A DNA stretch of 64,000 bases from Blastococcus mobilis (GCF_900188025.1 NZ_FZNO01000011.1:62001-126000), one strand, 5' to 3'. Shown: positions 25,704 to 35,633, counted from the first letter of the stretch. The notes: generated by a model not told the origin, from the sequence alone. Numbers and translations are program-made.

Positions 25704-26024
25704 ATGTCCACCAGCCTCGACACCCCTCTCACCCCGGCCGGCTCGCACGACCGCTTCCGCAGCCTGCTCGCGGAGCAGCGCGCCGACTGCGTCCGTGAGC
25801 GTGAGGCCGCTCTCGCCGAGTGCGCGCAGTCCGTCCCCGACCCGGTGGCGCAGCGCCGCAGCGCCGACCTGCTCCTGACCATCGAGCAGATCGACGCTGC
25901 CCTCGCTCGGATCGAGGCGGGCACCTACGGCCGCTGCACCGGCTGCCAGCGCCAGATCCCGGAGGAGCGCCTCGAGCTGCGCCCGTTCGCCGGCACCTGC
26001 GTGGCGTGCACCGCGGCACGCTGA
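25704..26024 (+). CDS. TraR/DksA-type C4 zinc-finger protein
   Basis: A 106-residue protein: a helical N-terminal coiled-coil part (RFRSLLAEQRADCVREREAALAEC) followed by the DksA C4 zinc finger C-T-G-C ... C-V-A-C near residues 78-102. In this family the preceding segment reads ALARIEAGTYGRC, as here. Relatives bind RNA polymerase through the secondary channel, but the short coiled coil makes ppGpp-dependent activity uncertain. The ATG is at 25704 with GAAGGAG upstream. The next gene starts one base after its stop. Confidence 0.88.
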   Translation: MSTSLDTPLTPAGSHDRFRSLLAEQRADCVREREAALAECAQSVPDPVAQRRSADLLLTIEQIDAALARIEAGTYGRCTGCQRQIPEERLELRPFAGTCVACTAAR

Positions 26025-26025
26025 C

Positions 26026-27306
26026 ATGTCCCCCCGTCGTCGCGCGCAGTACCCGTCGCCGGCACGGACGCCGCAGGACGTCGCCGTCATCGGCGCCGGG
26101 ATGGTCGGGCTCGCCACCGCCTGGTTCCTGCAGGAGGGCGGTGCGCGCGTCACCGTCTACGAGCGGGACAGCGTGGCCGCCGGTGCCTCCTGGGGCAACG
26201 CCGGCTGGCTGACCCCCAGCCTGACGGCGCCGCTGCCCGAGCCCGCCGTGCTCCGGTACGGGCTGCGGGCCGTGCTCAGCCCGAGCTCGCCGGTCTACCT
26301 GCCGCTCCGGGCCGACCGTGGCCTGCTCCGTTTCCTCACCTCGTTCGTGCGGCACAGCACGCCTCGGCAGTGGCGGCGGGGGATGGCCGCCTACGTGCCG
26401 CTCAACGAACGGGCCCTGGACGCCTTCGACGTCCTGATCGCCAGTGGCGTCGAAGCGCAGACGCACCGCAGCGAGCCCTTCCTGGCCGTCTACCGCTCCG
26501 AGCGGGAGCGCGAGGGTCTGCTGGCGGAGCTGCGCGCGATACGGGAGACCGGTCAGCCGGACGTCCTCTTCGGGCCGATGACCGGCGAGGAGGCCCGCGC
26601 CCTGGAGCCGACGCTGACCGACGAGGCCGGCGCCGCCGTCCAGGTGTACGGGCAGCGTTACCTGCATCCCCCGGAGTTCGTGCGCTCGCTCGGGCTCGCG
26701 GTGCGGGCTCAGGGCGGTGCCGTGCTGGAGGGCGCCGGCGTCACCGGCCTGCGGGACACCGGCGCCGGCGTCGTCGTGACGACGGGTGCCGGTGAGCGGC
26801 GGCACGACGCGGTGGTCGTGGCGACCGGCGCGTGGCTCGACGCGCTGGTGCGGCAGTTCGGCGTCCGGCAGCCGGTCCAGGCCGGCCGCGGCTACAGCTT
26901 CAGCGTCCCGGTCGAGCGGTTGCCGGCCGGACCGCTGTACTTCCCGCAGCAGCGGGTGGCCTGCACGCCGTTGGGCAGCAGGCTGCGCGTCGCCGGGATG
27001 ATGGAGTTCCGGCGGCCGGACGAGCCGCTGGATCCCCGCCGGATCACGGCCATCGTCGATGCCGTGCGGCCCTTCCTGGCCGGCGTCGACCTCGACGACC
27101 GGCAGAACGAGTGGGTCGGTTCCCGCCCGTGCACCGGTGACGGTCTGCCGCTGCTGGGGGGCACGCGCTCCCCGCGTGTCTTCGTCGCCGGCGGACACGG
27201 CATGTGGGGGATCGCGCTCGGCCCGATCACCGGCATGCTGATGGCGCAGGCGGTGCTCAAGGGCGAGGTCCCGGCGGAGCTGCGCCCCTTCGACCCGCTC
27301 CGCTGA
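26026..27306 (+). CDS. FAD-dependent oxidoreductase, DadA/D-amino-acid dehydrogenase-like
   Basis: DAO-family flavoprotein of 426 residues. The dinucleotide-binding motif GAGMVG is at residues 23-28, followed by [21 protein letters not shown], the region typical of DadA-type enzymes. The C-terminal FAD-contact motif is [39 protein letters not shown], very close to DadA. Expected reaction: oxidative deamination of a D-amino or imino acid with electrons passed to the respiratory chain. It starts one base after the DksA-like gene, so they are probably co-transcribed. Confidence 0.85.
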   Translation: MSPRRRAQYPSPARTPQDVAVIGAGMVGLATAWFLQEGGARVTVYERDSVAAGASWGNAGWLTPSLTAPLPEPAVLRYGLRAVLSPSSPVYLPLRADRGLLRFLTSFVRHSTPRQWRRGMAAYVPLNERALDAFDVLIASGVEAQTHRSEPFLAVYRSEREREGLLAELRAIRETGQPDVLFGPMTGEEARALEPTLTDEAGAAVQVYGQRYLHPPEFVRSLGLAVRAQGGAVLEGAGVTGLRDTGAGVVVTTGAGERRHDAVVVATGAWLDALVRQFGVRQPVQAGRGYSFSVPVERLPAGPLYFPQQRVACTPLGSRLRVAGMMEFRRPDEPLDPRRITAIVDAVRPFLAGVDLDDRQNEWVGSRPCTGDGLPLLGGTRSPRVFVAGGHGMWGIALGPITGMLMAQAVLKGEVPAELRPFDPLR

Positions 27307-27320
27307 CCGGTGGGGACCGG

Positions 27321-27698
27321 CTAGACCTTGCGGGGGTTGGGCACCGGCGGCTGCGCGGGGATCGAGGCGGTCGCCGGGCCCGACGGCGCCTGCACGGGGG
27401 TGAGCGCGTCGAGGTCGAGCACGCGGACGTGGATGACGTTGCGCTGCTGCAGCGCGGCACGCAGCGCGCGGTGCAGCCCGTCCTCCAGGTACAGGTCGCC
27501 GTGCCACTGCACCGCGTGGGGGAACAGGTCTCCGTAGAAGGTCGAGTCGTCCGCGAGGAGCGCGTCGAGCGCCAGCTCCTTCTTGGTCGTCGTGAGCGTG
27601 TCCATCCGCACCTGGCGGGGCGGGATCATCGCCCAGTCCCGCGTGGACAAGCCGTGGTCGGGATACGGGCGACCGTCACGTACCGCTTTGAAGATCAG
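27321..27698 (-). CDS. Rv2375-like conserved protein next to hrcA (CTG start)
   Basis: Small protein of 125 residues whose family is conserved beside hrcA in Actinobacteria (Rv2375 in M. tuberculosis). It is sometimes labelled a VapB-type antitoxin, without evidence here of a toxin partner. The conserved core is [14 protein letters not shown], then [37 protein letters not shown]. The family N-terminus [16 protein letters not shown] is encoded upstream of the first ATG/GTG/TTG, directly after a CTG at 27698 that has GGAGGG about 8 bases upstream; I therefore call a CTG start. It ends with TAG. Confidence 0.78.
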   Translation of the reverse strand: MIFKAVRDGRPYPDHGLSTRDWAMIPPRQVRMDTLTTTKKELALDALLADDSTFYGDLFPHAVQWHGDLYLEDGLHRALRAALQQRNVIHVRVLDLDALTPVQAPSGPATASIPAQPPVPNPRKV

Positions 27699-27835
27699 GG
27701 AACCGACCCTCCGCTCTCTGCCCCTGGACGAGGGCGCCGACGGCCCACCCTAGCCGCCGGGCACGCGGAGCGCCGCCGTCCAACGGTGGGGGTGGGACTG
27801 CCCGCGAGCCCCGCGACGCACTGGCACGACGGACG

Positions 27836-27841
27836 TATGCT
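27836..27841 (+). promoter_or_regulatory. -10 box TATGCT of hrcA
   Basis: A good TANNNT element directly abuts the CIRCE operator, so the predicted start point falls inside CIRCE. Confidence 0.55.
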
Positions 27842-27844
27842 GGT

Positions 27845-27871
27845 CTGGCACTCTGGCCGTGCGAGTGCCAG
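27845..27871 (+). promoter_or_regulatory. CIRCE operator (HrcA binding site)
   Basis: Arms CTGGCACTC and GAGTGCCAG separated by exactly 9 bases match the CIRCE consensus (TTAGCACTC-N9-GAGTGCTAA), allowing T-to-G changes typical of high-GC genomes. It lies 46 bases before hrcA and mediates autorepression of hrcA-dnaJ. Confidence 0.93.
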
Positions 27872-27917
27872 TCCGAGGCGCTGCGCGGCCCGTCGACCGG
27901 TACGGGGAGGTGGCACC

Positions 27918-28940
27918 GTGGCGCACGACGAACGCCGCCTGGAGGTCCTCCGGGCCATCGTCCAGGACTACGTCTCCACCAACGACCCGGTGGGCAGCAA
28001 GGCCCTGGCCGAGCGCCACGACCTCGGTGTGTCCCCGGCGACCATCCGCAACGACATGGCGGTGCTGGAGGAGCAGGGCTACATCACCCAGCCGCACACC
28101 AGTGCCGGCCGGGTGCCCACGGACAAGGGCTACCGCCTGTTCGTCGACCGGCTGTCGGCGGTCAAGCCGCTGTCGGTGGCCGAGCGGCGGGCGATCGAGC
28201 GCTTCCTCGACGGCGCCGTCGACCTGCACGACGTCCTCAGCCGCAGCGTCCGGTTGCTGGCTCAGCTGACCCGCCAGGTGGCGGTGGTGCAGTACCCCAC
28301 GCTGTCCCGCAGCGCGGTGCGCCACCTCGAGGTCGTCCACCTGGCCGCGGCCCGACTGATGCTGGTGCTCATCACCGACACCGGCCGGGTCGAGCAGCGG
28401 GTCGTCGACAGTCCCGTGGACGTCGACGCCGAGGCCGTCGCCGAACTGCGCACACTGCTCAACTCCGCGTTCGGCGGCGCCAAGCTCGTCGAGGCCGGCG
28501 ACAAGGTGCCGGACCTGCTGAACACCGCGCCGCCGCACCTGCGGGGCCTGATCGCCACGGTCAGCGCCACCCTGATGGAGACGCTCGTCGAGCCCAGCGA
28601 GGACCGGCTGGTCATCGGCGGGACGGCGAACCTGGCACGCGCCAATGCACTGGACTTTCCGGGCACCCTCCGGCCGTTGCTGGAGGCGCTGGAAGAACAG
28701 GTGGTCGTCCTGCGGTTGATGAGCCAGGTGGACGCGAGCACGGTGCTGGTGCGGATCGGTGAGGAGAACGCCCACGAGGCGCTCACCGGGGCGTCGTTCG
28801 TCTCCGTCGGCTACGGCTCGGGCGACCGAGCCCTGGGCGGGCTCGGGGTCGTCGGGCCCACGCGCATGGACTATCCGATGAACATGGCCGCGGTTCGCGC
28901 CGTGGCCCGCTACGTCGGCCACCTGCTGGCCGAGAGCTGA
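27918..28940 (+). CDS. hrcA: Heat-inducible transcriptional repressor HrcA
   Basis: Repressor of class I heat-shock genes; it binds CIRCE and is kept active by GroEL. The 340-residue product has an N-terminal winged helix ([30 protein letters not shown], with [12 protein letters not shown] just after) and a C-terminal GAF-like dimerisation domain ending SVGYGSG and [15 protein letters not shown]. The GTG at 27918 has GGGGAGG upstream and lies just after the CIRCE. dnaJ follows after 15 bases and rsmE after that, the usual actinobacterial order. Confidence 0.96.
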   Translation: MAHDERRLEVLRAIVQDYVSTNDPVGSKALAERHDLGVSPATIRNDMAVLEEQGYITQPHTSAGRVPTDKGYRLFVDRLSAVKPLSVAERRAIERFLDGAVDLHDVLSRSVRLLAQLTRQVAVVQYPTLSRSAVRHLEVVHLAAARLMLVLITDTGRVEQRVVDSPVDVDAEAVAELRTLLNSAFGGAKLVEAGDKVPDLLNTAPPHLRGLIATVSATLMETLVEPSEDRLVIGGTANLARANALDFPGTLRPLLEALEEQVVVLRLMSQVDASTVLVRIGEENAHEALTGASFVSVGYGSGDRALGGLGVVGPTRMDYPMNMAAVRAVARYVGHLLAES

Positions 28941-28955
28941 GGCTGAGACTTCTCG

Positions 28956-30089
28956 ATGGCAACCGACTACTTCGGCGTGCTGGGCGTGTCCCGCGATGCC
29001 AGTGACAGCGACATCAAGCGCGCCTACCGGCGGCTGGCTCGGGATCTGCACCCCGACGTGAACGGGGATCCGGGCGCCAAGGAGCGCTTCCAGGAGGTCA
29101 CCCGCGCCTACGAGGCGCTGACCGACCCCGACAAGCGCCGCATCGTCGACCTCGGCGGGGACCCGTTCGACCCGGGGAGTGGTGGCGGGGCCAGTGGCTT
29201 CGGCGGCGCCGGGTTCGGTGGTCTCGGCGACATCATGGACGCCTTCTTCGGCGGGGCGGCGACCCGCGGTCCGCGCAGCCGCACCCGTGCCGGGCGGGAC
29301 GCGCTCATCCCGGTCGAGCTGGAGCTGGACGAGACGGTCTTCGGCACCACCAAGGACATCACCGTCGACACCGCCGTCCTGTGCACCGTGTGCACCGGTG
29401 CCGGCACGGCGCCCGGCACCCACCCGACGACCTGCACCACCTGTTCCGGCCGCGGCGAGGTGCAGAGCGTCCAGCGGGGCTTCCTCGGCCAGGTCGTCTC
29501 CAGCCGGGTCTGCCCGACCTGCTCCGGCACCGGCCAGGTCATCCCCGAGCCGTGCCGGGAGTGCGGTGGCGACGGGCGGGTCCGAGCGCGCCGCACCCTG
29601 CAGGTGAAGGTGCCCCCGGGCGTCGAGGACGGCATGCGGATCCGGCTCACCGGCCAGGGCGAGGTCGGCCCCGGCGGTGGCCCGGCCGGCGACCTGTACG
29701 TGGAGATCCACGAGCGGCCGCACGAGGTCTTCACCCGTGACGGCGAGGACCTGCACTGCCGGGTCACACTGCCGATGACCTCCGCCGCCCTCGGGACGAC
29801 GCTCAGCCTCAAGACGCTGGACGGCGAGGAGGAGCTCGACATCCGGCCGGGCACCCAGTCCGGCAGCGTGCTCACCCTGCGGGCGCACGGCGCACCGCGG
29901 CTGCGGTCCACCGGGCGCGGCAATCTGGTCGTCCACGTGGAGGTCTCGACGCCGACCCGCCTGGACGCCGAACAGGAGAAGCTGCTCCGCGAGCTCGCGG
30001 CGCTGCGCGGGGAGGACCAGGCCGACTCGCACCGCGAGGCGCAGGGCGGGCTCTTCTCCCGGGTCCGCGACGCGTTCAACGGGCGCTGA
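28956..30089 (+). CDS. dnaJ: Molecular chaperone DnaJ
   Basis: Co-chaperone that stimulates DnaK ATPase and presents unfolded proteins; 377 residues. J-domain with H32-P-D34, a Gly/Phe-rich linker (about 72-95), four CxxCxGxG-type zinc repeats ([32 protein letters not shown]; about 143-212), then the two C-terminal substrate-binding barrels. In Actinobacteria the copy beside hrcA is the second DnaJ (DnaJ2), the first being with dnaK-grpE. It is expressed from the CIRCE-controlled promoter. Confidence 0.96.
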   Translation: MATDYFGVLGVSRDASDSDIKRAYRRLARDLHPDVNGDPGAKERFQEVTRAYEALTDPDKRRIVDLGGDPFDPGSGGGASGFGGAGFGGLGDIMDAFFGGAATRGPRSRTRAGRDALIPVELELDETVFGTTKDITVDTAVLCTVCTGAGTAPGTHPTTCTTCSGRGEVQSVQRGFLGQVVSSRVCPTCSGTGQVIPEPCRECGGDGRVRARRTLQVKVPPGVEDGMRIRLTGQGEVGPGGGPAGDLYVEIHERPHEVFTRDGEDLHCRVTLPMTSAALGTTLSLKTLDGEEELDIRPGTQSGSVLTLRAHGAPRLRSTGRGNLVVHVEVSTPTRLDAEQEKLLRELAALRGEDQADSHREAQGGLFSRVRDAFNGR

Positions 30090-30090
30090 C

Positions 30091-30852
30091 GTGAGTGGCC
30101 CGGGCGTCGGCGTCCCGGAACTGGACGGCGCCCCGCTGTTCCTGCTGGAGACCCTGCCCGACACCGAGCAGCTGCTGGTCACCGGTGCAGAGGGCCGGCA
30201 CGCGGTCGAGGTGCTGCGGCTGGCGCCCGGTGAGCGGGTGCGCGTGAGCGACGGTCAGGGCGCCGTCGCCGAGGGCGATGTCATGGCCGCCGGGTCCGAG
30301 GGGCTGCGGATCGCCGTCCGGGCCCGTTTCGAGGTCCCCGCGCCCAGCCCCGAGTTCGTCCTGGTACAGGCCCTGCCCAAGGGGGACCACGGGCCGCTGG
30401 CCGTCGACCTGGCCACCGAGCTGGGGGTGGACCGGATCGTGCCGTGGACGGCCGCCCGCTGCGTGACCCGCTGGCGGGAGAACCGCGTCGCCAAGGGCGT
30501 GGCCAAGTGGCGGTCGGCGGCCCGGGCGGCCAGCAAGCAGTCCCGGCGCCCCCGGGTCCCCGAGGTGACCGAGCCGATGACGACCCGCGAGGTCTGCGGG
30601 ATGCTCGCCGACGTGGACCTCGCGGTGGTGCTGCACGAGCGGGCCCGCCGTCCGCTGGCCGAGCTGCAGATCCCGAGCGACGGCGTGATCGCCGTCATCG
30701 TCGGCCCGGAGGGCGGGCTCACCGACGGTGAGGTCGTCGCCTTCCGCGCCGCCGGCGCCGAGGCGGTCCGCCTGGGCCCGGAGGTGCTGCGCACGTCCAC
30801 GGCCGGCGCCGCCACGCTGGCGGCGCTGTCCATGCGGACCCGCTGGGTCTGA
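30091..30852 (+). CDS. rsmE: 16S rRNA (uracil(1498)-N(3))-methyltransferase
   Basis: SPOUT-class methyltransferase of 253 residues that methylates U1498 of 16S rRNA. An N-terminal PUA-like domain (GRHAVEVLRLAPGERVRVSDGQG) precedes the knotted C-terminal domain with the SAM-binding segments IAVIVGPEGGLTDGEV and VRLGPEVLRTSTAG. The GTG at 30091 is one base after the dnaJ stop, so it is co-transcribed with hrcA-dnaJ. Confidence 0.94.
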   Translation: MSGPGVGVPELDGAPLFLLETLPDTEQLLVTGAEGRHAVEVLRLAPGERVRVSDGQGAVAEGDVMAAGSEGLRIAVRARFEVPAPSPEFVLVQALPKGDHGPLAVDLATELGVDRIVPWTAARCVTRWRENRVAKGVAKWRSAARAASKQSRRPRVPEVTEPMTTREVCGMLADVDLAVVLHERARRPLAELQIPSDGVIAVIVGPEGGLTDGEVVAFRAAGAEAVRLGPEVLRTSTAGAATLAALSMRTRWV

Positions 30853-30943
30853 GTTCTCTGCTCTGAGCCTCCTCGTCACCGGCCCCGCGGACCAGGAAGC
30901 GGACAGAGCAGCTCTCGCACCACCCCAGATGCGGCGCACCCTT

Positions 30944-30978
30944 GACCGGACCGGACCGGACCGGACCGGACCGGACCG
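30944..30978. repeat. GACCG pentanucleotide tandem repeat (7 copies)
   Basis: Seven perfect head-to-tail copies of GACCG lie 26 bases before the GTG of the membrane protein gene. Because the unit is 5 bases, copy-number changes would alter promoter or leader spacing, or the frame of any upstream start. Confidence 0.85.
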
Positions 30979-31003
30979 GGTCCGTCTGTCCGGGAGGGCG
31001 TCC

Positions 31004-31492
31004 GTGGGTACCGAGCCGACGAGACGAGCCGCACGCGACGGCAAGGTGCTCCGACGGCGCACGCTGCTCATCGCCTGGATCACGATCGTTCTGGCCAGCC
31101 TGCACTTCATCGACCACGTCATCCGCGGCTACTACGTGATCGACCACGGGCTCGACCCGTCGTGGAACCACAGCGGCTGGCCCTTCCTGCCCGACGTCAC
31201 TCCGTTCACCGCCAGCCTGGTCGGGGTCTACGGCCTGCTGGGCGTCGGGATCTGGCTCACCAGCCGCGACCGGGTGGGGGCCCGCTACTGGTTGACCGCG
31301 GCCGTGCTGCTCGCCGCTCTGGTGATCGTGGTGCACTTCGTCGGTCCCCGGGCGGAGACTCCGACGGTGATCTACCGGAGCTGGGACGACCCTGTCCTCG
31401 GCGTCCTGGCCGTCCTGGACACCGTCGCAATCATCGCGGCAGTACTCGCCATGGGCCTCAACGCCGTCCTGTGGGTGCGCCGATCGGGATGA
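31004..31492 (+). CDS. Hypothetical membrane protein
   Basis: A 162-residue protein with four predicted membrane helices (about 22-40, 66-85, 94-113, 135-158) and a conserved-looking HFIDHVIRGYYVIDH stretch after the first helix. The family is not recognised. The GTG at 31004 has GGGAGGG upstream; the frame stays open through the GACCG repeat, so a longer start upstream cannot be excluded. It stands alone between rsmE and the convergent ybdD-cstA pair. Confidence 0.7.
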   Translation: MGTEPTRRAARDGKVLRRRTLLIAWITIVLASLHFIDHVIRGYYVIDHGLDPSWNHSGWPFLPDVTPFTASLVGVYGLLGVGIWLTSRDRVGARYWLTAAVLLAALVIVVHFVGPRAETPTVIYRSWDDPVLGVLAVLDTVAIIAAVLAMGLNAVLWVRRSG

Positions 31493-31555
31493 GGGGCGGG
31501 AGGGGACCCGCGGCGCAGCGGGGGTCGATCGTGGAGCTCCTGGGTCCGGCCGGTT

Positions 31556-31768
31556 CTAGCAGCAGCGGCTGATCGGGTTCTTCTCCGCGGCGTCGGCCCG
31601 GGCGCGCTCGAACTCGCGCCGGCTCATGGGTGTGTGGCCGTGGGCGGTGCAGTGCACGAGGTAGTCGTCCCAGCGGGCTTCCCCGGTCAGTTCGCGCAGG
31701 TACCAGCGCACGTTCCGCAGGGCCCGGGCGATCGCGCGACCGCCTCGGGCGTAGGCGGTATCCGTCAC
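31556..31768 (-). CDS. YbdD/YjiX family small protein
   Basis: A 70-residue protein of the YbdD/YjiX family (RALRNVRWYLRELTGEARWDDYLVHCTAHGHTPMSRREFERARADAA), nearly always encoded directly after a CstA-type transporter, as here (4-base overlap). It is thought to modulate transporter activity. It ends in Cys-Cys and uses a TAG stop. Confidence 0.88.
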   Translation of the reverse strand: MTDTAYARGGRAIARALRNVRWYLRELTGEARWDDYLVHCTAHGHTPMSRREFERARADAAEKNPISRCC

Positions 31769-34008
31769 GACCGCCCCCTGTCAGAGCCACTGTCGAAGGT
31801 GCCGTGGGTACCCGCGCCGGCGCCGACCAGCCGCTCGTGCTCGGCGATGGCCTGCTTCTCCTCGGCCGTCGGGAAGATGCCGGCGGGCTCCACGAGGTTC
31901 GACGGCACGGCCGGTTCCTCCGTCGTCGGCAGCTGTCCCACCCGGATCGCCCGCGTGATCACCACGGCGGCGTGCACGACCACGACCAGCACCAGCAGTG
32001 CGAAGAATGCCTGCAGGACGCCGTTGAGCGTGGAGTTGAAGATGATCTGGTCCATCTGCCCCTGGTCCTGCGCGGGAGCCAGGACCTCGCCGGCGTCCCG
32101 GGCCTCGCGGTACGTCTGGGCCTGGGTGAAGTAGCCGACCCTCGGGTCCCCGGAGAAGACCTTCTGGAAGCTCGCGGTCATGGTCACCACGAGGTCCCAG
32201 GCCAGCGGAATGGCGGTCACCCAGGCGTAGCGCAGCTTCCCGTGCTTGATCAGCAGCACCGTGCACAGCGTCAGCGCGATGGCGGCGAGCAGCTGGTTGG
32301 CGATGCCGAACAGCGGGAAGAGCTGGTTGACCCCGCCCAGCGGGTCGGTGACCCCGATGTAGAGGACCGAGCCCCAGAGGCCGACGACGATGGCGCTGGC
32401 GATGATGTTGCCCGGCCGCCACGACAGGTCGCCGAAGCGCTTCCAGACGTTGCCGATCGTGTCCTGCAGCATGAACCGGCCCACCCGGGTGCCGGCGTCG
32501 ACGGCGGTGAGGATGAACAGCGCCTCGAACATGATCGCGAAGTGGTACCAGAAGGCCTGACCGCCGCCGCCGAAGGCCTGACTGAAGATCTGCGAGATGC
32601 CGACGGCCAGCGTCGGAGCACCGCCGGTGCGCGAGACCAGGGTGTCCTCCTGCACGGCCGCCGACGCCGCGGCGAGGGTCTGGGCGGAGGTGTCGAACCC
32701 CAGCCCGTTCACATAGGCGGCGGCGGACTCCGCGGTCCCCCCGGTGGCACCGGCCGGGCTGTTCATGGCGAAGTAGAGGCCCTGGTCGATGACGGCGGCG
32801 GCGATCAGCGCACTGATGGCCACGAAGGACTCCATCAGCATGCCGCCGTAGCCGATCAGGCGGACCTGGCTCTCCTTGGCCACCATCTTCGGGGTCGTCC
32901 CCGACGAGATGAGGGCGTGGAACCCGGACAACGCCCCGCAGGCGATGGTGATGAACACGAACGGGAAGAGCGAGCCGGCGAAGACGGGGCCGGTCCCCTC
33001 GCGCGCGAAGTCGGTGATGGCCTCGGCCTGCAGCACCGGCCGCGCGATGAGCAGGCCGAGCGCGAGCAGGACGATGACGCCGATCTTCATGAAGGTCGAC
33101 AGGTAGTCGCGCGGCGTGAGCAGCAGCCAGACCGGCAGGACCGAGGCCACGAAGCCGTAGACCACCAGCGCCAGGACCAGCCACTCCTTGGACAGGGTCA
33201 GCGCGTCGCCGAGCCCGGTGTCCTGGATCCAGCCACCACCCACGATCGCCAGCAGCAGCAGGGCGACCCCGATGCCGGTGGCCTCGAGCACTCTTCCTGG
33301 TCGGATCGTGCGCAGGTAGATGCCCATGAAGATCGCGATGGGGATGGTCAGCGCGATCGAGAAGACACCCCAGGGGGACTCGGCCAGGGCGTTGACCACG
33401 ATGAGGGCGAGCACCGCCAGGATGATGATCATGATCGCGAAGACGGCGATCAGGGCGGCGATCCCGCCGACGATCCCGATCTCCTCGCGGATCATCTGGC
33501 CGAGGCTCTTCCCGTTGCGGCGCATCGAGAAGAACATGACCGTCAGGTCCTGGACGGCCCCGGCGAAGATGACGCCGACGACGATCCAGATCGTCCCGGG
33601 CAGGTAGCCCATCTGGGCGGCGAGGACCGGACCGACGAGCGGGCCGGCGCCGGCGATGGCGGCGAAGTGGTGGCCGAAGAGGACCCGGCGGTCCGTGACG
33701 TCGAAGTCGACGCCGTTCTGCAGCCGCTCGGCAGGGGTGGCTCGCTTGTCGTCGGCCCGGAGCACCTTGTACGTGATGAACCGGGCGTAGAAGCGGTAGG
33801 CGATCGCATAGGAGCAGAGCGCGGCGAACAGCATCCACAGCGCCGATACCGTCTCGCCGCGGGCCAGGGCCAGCACCGTCCAGCAGACCGCGCCGACGGC
33901 GGCCACCGCCGTCCAGATCAGGACGGACTTCATCGATCCCCGGCCGCCGGTGGCCGGACCGGCCGACGAGCTCCCGCCGGAGTCCTCGGTGGTGATCGTT
34001 CCGGACAT
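31765..34008 (-). CDS. cstA: Carbon starvation protein CstA (peptide/pyruvate transporter)
   Basis: Polytopic transporter of 747 residues with about 16-18 helices. Signature segments are GPLVGPVLAAQMGYLPGTIWI and GVIFAGAVQDLTVMFFSMRRNGKSLGQMI near residues 115-170, and FGIANQLLAAIALTL in the C-terminal third. Family members take up peptides or pyruvate when carbon is scarce. A 25-residue Gly/Ser-rich start precedes the conserved part, and an ATG (MKSVLIW) 25 codons in is an alternative. The likely -10 TAAGCT on the minus strand is at 34059-34064. It is divergent from the Liv-type operon. Confidence 0.93.
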   Translation of the reverse strand: MSGTITTEDSGGSSSAGPATGGRGSMKSVLIWTAVAAVGAVCWTVLALARGETVSALWMLFAALCSYAIAYRFYARFITYKVLRADDKRATPAERLQNGVDFDVTDRRVLFGHHFAAIAGAGPLVGPVLAAQMGYLPGTIWIVVGVIFAGAVQDLTVMFFSMRRNGKSLGQMIREEIGIVGGIAALIAVFAIMIIILAVLALIVVNALAESPWGVFSIALTIPIAIFMGIYLRTIRPGRVLEATGIGVALLLLAIVGGGWIQDTGLGDALTLSKEWLVLALVVYGFVASVLPVWLLLTPRDYLSTFMKIGVIVLLALGLLIARPVLQAEAITDFAREGTGPVFAGSLFPFVFITIACGALSGFHALISSGTTPKMVAKESQVRLIGYGGMLMESFVAISALIAAAVIDQGLYFAMNSPAGATGGTAESAAAYVNGLGFDTSAQTLAAASAAVQEDTLVSRTGGAPTLAVGISQIFSQAFGGGGQAFWYHFAIMFEALFILTAVDAGTRVGRFMLQDTIGNVWKRFGDLSWRPGNIIASAIVVGLWGSVLYIGVTDPLGGVNQLFPLFGIANQLLAAIALTLCTVLLIKHGKLRYAWVTAIPLAWDLVVTMTASFQKVFSGDPRVGYFTQAQTYREARDAGEVLAPAQDQGQMDQIIFNSTLNGVLQAFFALLVLVVVVHAAVVITRAIRVGQLPTTEEPAVPSNLVEPAGIFPTAEEKQAIAEHERLVGAGAGTHGTFDSGSDRGRS

Positions 34009-34457
34009 GAGCGCCCCCTCGCACTGCTGCCGGCGCCGGGTCGCGCCTGCCGGTTGGCAGCTTAGGGAGCGGGCACCGTTTCCGGCGCCTCGGGCGTCCC
34101 GACCGTTATGACCGTCAGCGGAGCGCGGAGCGGTCCCGCGCGCTGATCGGGGGAGGCGAACCGGTCGAGCATCCGGGAAGAGGGCGAGGAATCGCCACGA
34201 TCAGGAGTCCGATCCTGAACGGCACGGTTGCCGAACCGGTGGCCGGGCGCCGGTGCGATCACGTTCTGGAAACGGTGGCCCCGTCCGGCGGCGAGGAGCC
34301 GAAGCCGTGTGCTTACTGTGACGCCTGCGACAGGCCGGCATCACCCGTCGGCCGCCAGCCATCCGCCGCCGGGCGGATGCCGGATCGTCGCCGGTCCCGG
34401 GCCCGTCGCGCGCCCGGTGGCCGAACACGGTCCGGGTGCCCTGACAACGGGAGAGAC
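34009..34457. other. Divergent regulatory region between cstA and the first Liv operon
   Basis: No gene is supported in 449 bases; small ORFs here overlap each other and have no motif. Seen: a minus-strand -10 TAAGCT (34059-34064) for cstA; an inverted repeat TCAGGA-N6-TCCTGA (34201-34218); CGGTT-GCCG-AACCG (34225-34238); and a plus-strand TACTGT (34314-34319) that could be the -10 of the transporter operon. The two repeats are candidate regulator sites. Confidence 0.45.
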
Positions 34458-35633
34458 ATGCGCACCAAGCTCACCACCGTCGCCGCGGCCACAGCGGCCA
34501 CCGTCATCCTCGCCTCCTGTGGCTCCGGCGACGGAGACGGCGGAGGGGACGCCGCGGCCGAGCGGACCGGCGAGGGCACCGGCGACTCCTGCACCATCGA
34601 GGGTGCGGTGCCCATCGGGGCCGTCCTCAGCCTGACCGGCGCCGCAGCCAGCTACGGCGAGTCGCAGCAGCGCGGGCTGGAACTGGCGGCCGAACAGCTG
34701 GCCGAGAAGGGCGGCGTCACCTACGACCTCACGATCGAGGACGACCAGACCGACCCCCGTCAGGGCATCACGCTCTTCGACCAGTTCGTCTCCCAGGACG
34801 TCAGCCTGATCATCGGCCCGACGTTGTCCAACGCCGCGGTGCAGGCCGACCCGATCGCGCAGGAGGCGGGGGTCCCGGTCCTCGGCATCTCCAACACCGC
34901 CGCCGGTGTCACCGAGATCGGCGACTACATCTTCCGCAACTCGCTCACCGAGTCCGCGGTGATCCCGCAGACCATCGCCAAGGCCACCGAGGAGTACGGC
35001 CTGGAGAACGTCGTCGTCATGTACAGCAACGACGACGCGTTCACCGAGTCCGGCTACGAGGCCTTCGCCGACGCGCTCGAGGACGAGGGCGTCGAGGTGG
35101 CGGAGGAGATCAGGTTCTCCAAGTCCGACACCGACTTCCGCGCGCTCCTGACCCAGGCGCAGGAGAGCGATCCGGACGCGCTCGTCGTCTCGGCGCTGAT
35201 CGAGGCCGCCATCCCGCTGGTCACGCAGGCCCGGGAGCTCGGCATCGACGTGCCCATCATCGGTGGCAACGGCTTCAATAACCCGCGGCTGATGGCCGAC
35301 GCGGGCGACGCGGCCGAGGGCGTCGTCGTCGGCGCCGCCTGGAACTCCTCCTCGGACAACCCGGAGAACCAGGCGTTCCTGAAGGACTTCGAGGCCAAGT
35401 ACGACGCCCGGCCCGACCAGTTCGCCGCGCAGGCGTACGCCGGTCTGATGCTCGTGGACCAGGCCGTGCGGGCGAACTGCTCGGCCGACCGTGAGGACAT
35501 CAAGGCAGCGCTCGGCGAGCTCGAGGACATCCCGACCGTGCTCGGCGAGTTCTCCATCGACGAGAACCGCGACGCCGTCCACCCGGCCGTCGTGCAGGTC
35601 GTCCAGGACGGGGCGTTCGCCGTCCTGGAGTGA
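34458..35633 (+). CDS. Branched-chain amino-acid-type ABC transporter substrate-binding lipoprotein
   Basis: Type I periplasmic-binding fold of 391 residues. The lipoprotein signal peptide ends in the lipobox L-A-S-C (Cys about residue 21). The mature part begins after a Gly/Asp/Glu-rich linker with IGAVLSLTGAAASYGESQQRGLELA, the LivJ/LivK-type ligand entry. Ligands for this family include branched-chain amino acids, amides and aromatic acids; the ligand is unknown here. The ATG has GGGAGAG upstream. It is the first gene of an operon with permease LivH, fused LivM-LivG and LivF. Confidence 0.9.
   Translation: MRTKLTTVAAATAATVILASCGSGDGDGGGDAAAERTGEGTGDSCTIEGAVPIGAVLSLTGAAASYGESQQRGLELAAEQLAEKGGVTYDLTIEDDQTDPRQGITLFDQFVSQDVSLIIGPTLSNAAVQADPIAQEAGVPVLGISNTAAGVTEIGDYIFRNSLTESAVIPQTIAKATEEYGLENVVVMYSNDDAFTESGYEAFADALEDEGVEVAEEIRFSKSDTDFRALLTQAQESDPDALVVSALIEAAIPLVTQARELGIDVPIIGGNGFNNPRLMADAGDAAEGVVVGAAWNSSSDNPENQAFLKDFEAKYDARPDQFAAQAYAGLMLVDQAVRANCSADREDIKAALGELEDIPTVLGEFSIDENRDAVHPAVVQVVQDGAFAVLE

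Noticed and set aside
27321-27698. VapB antitoxin of a toxin-antitoxin pair
   Set aside because: No toxin-like ORF is adjacent, and conservation beside hrcA argues for another role.
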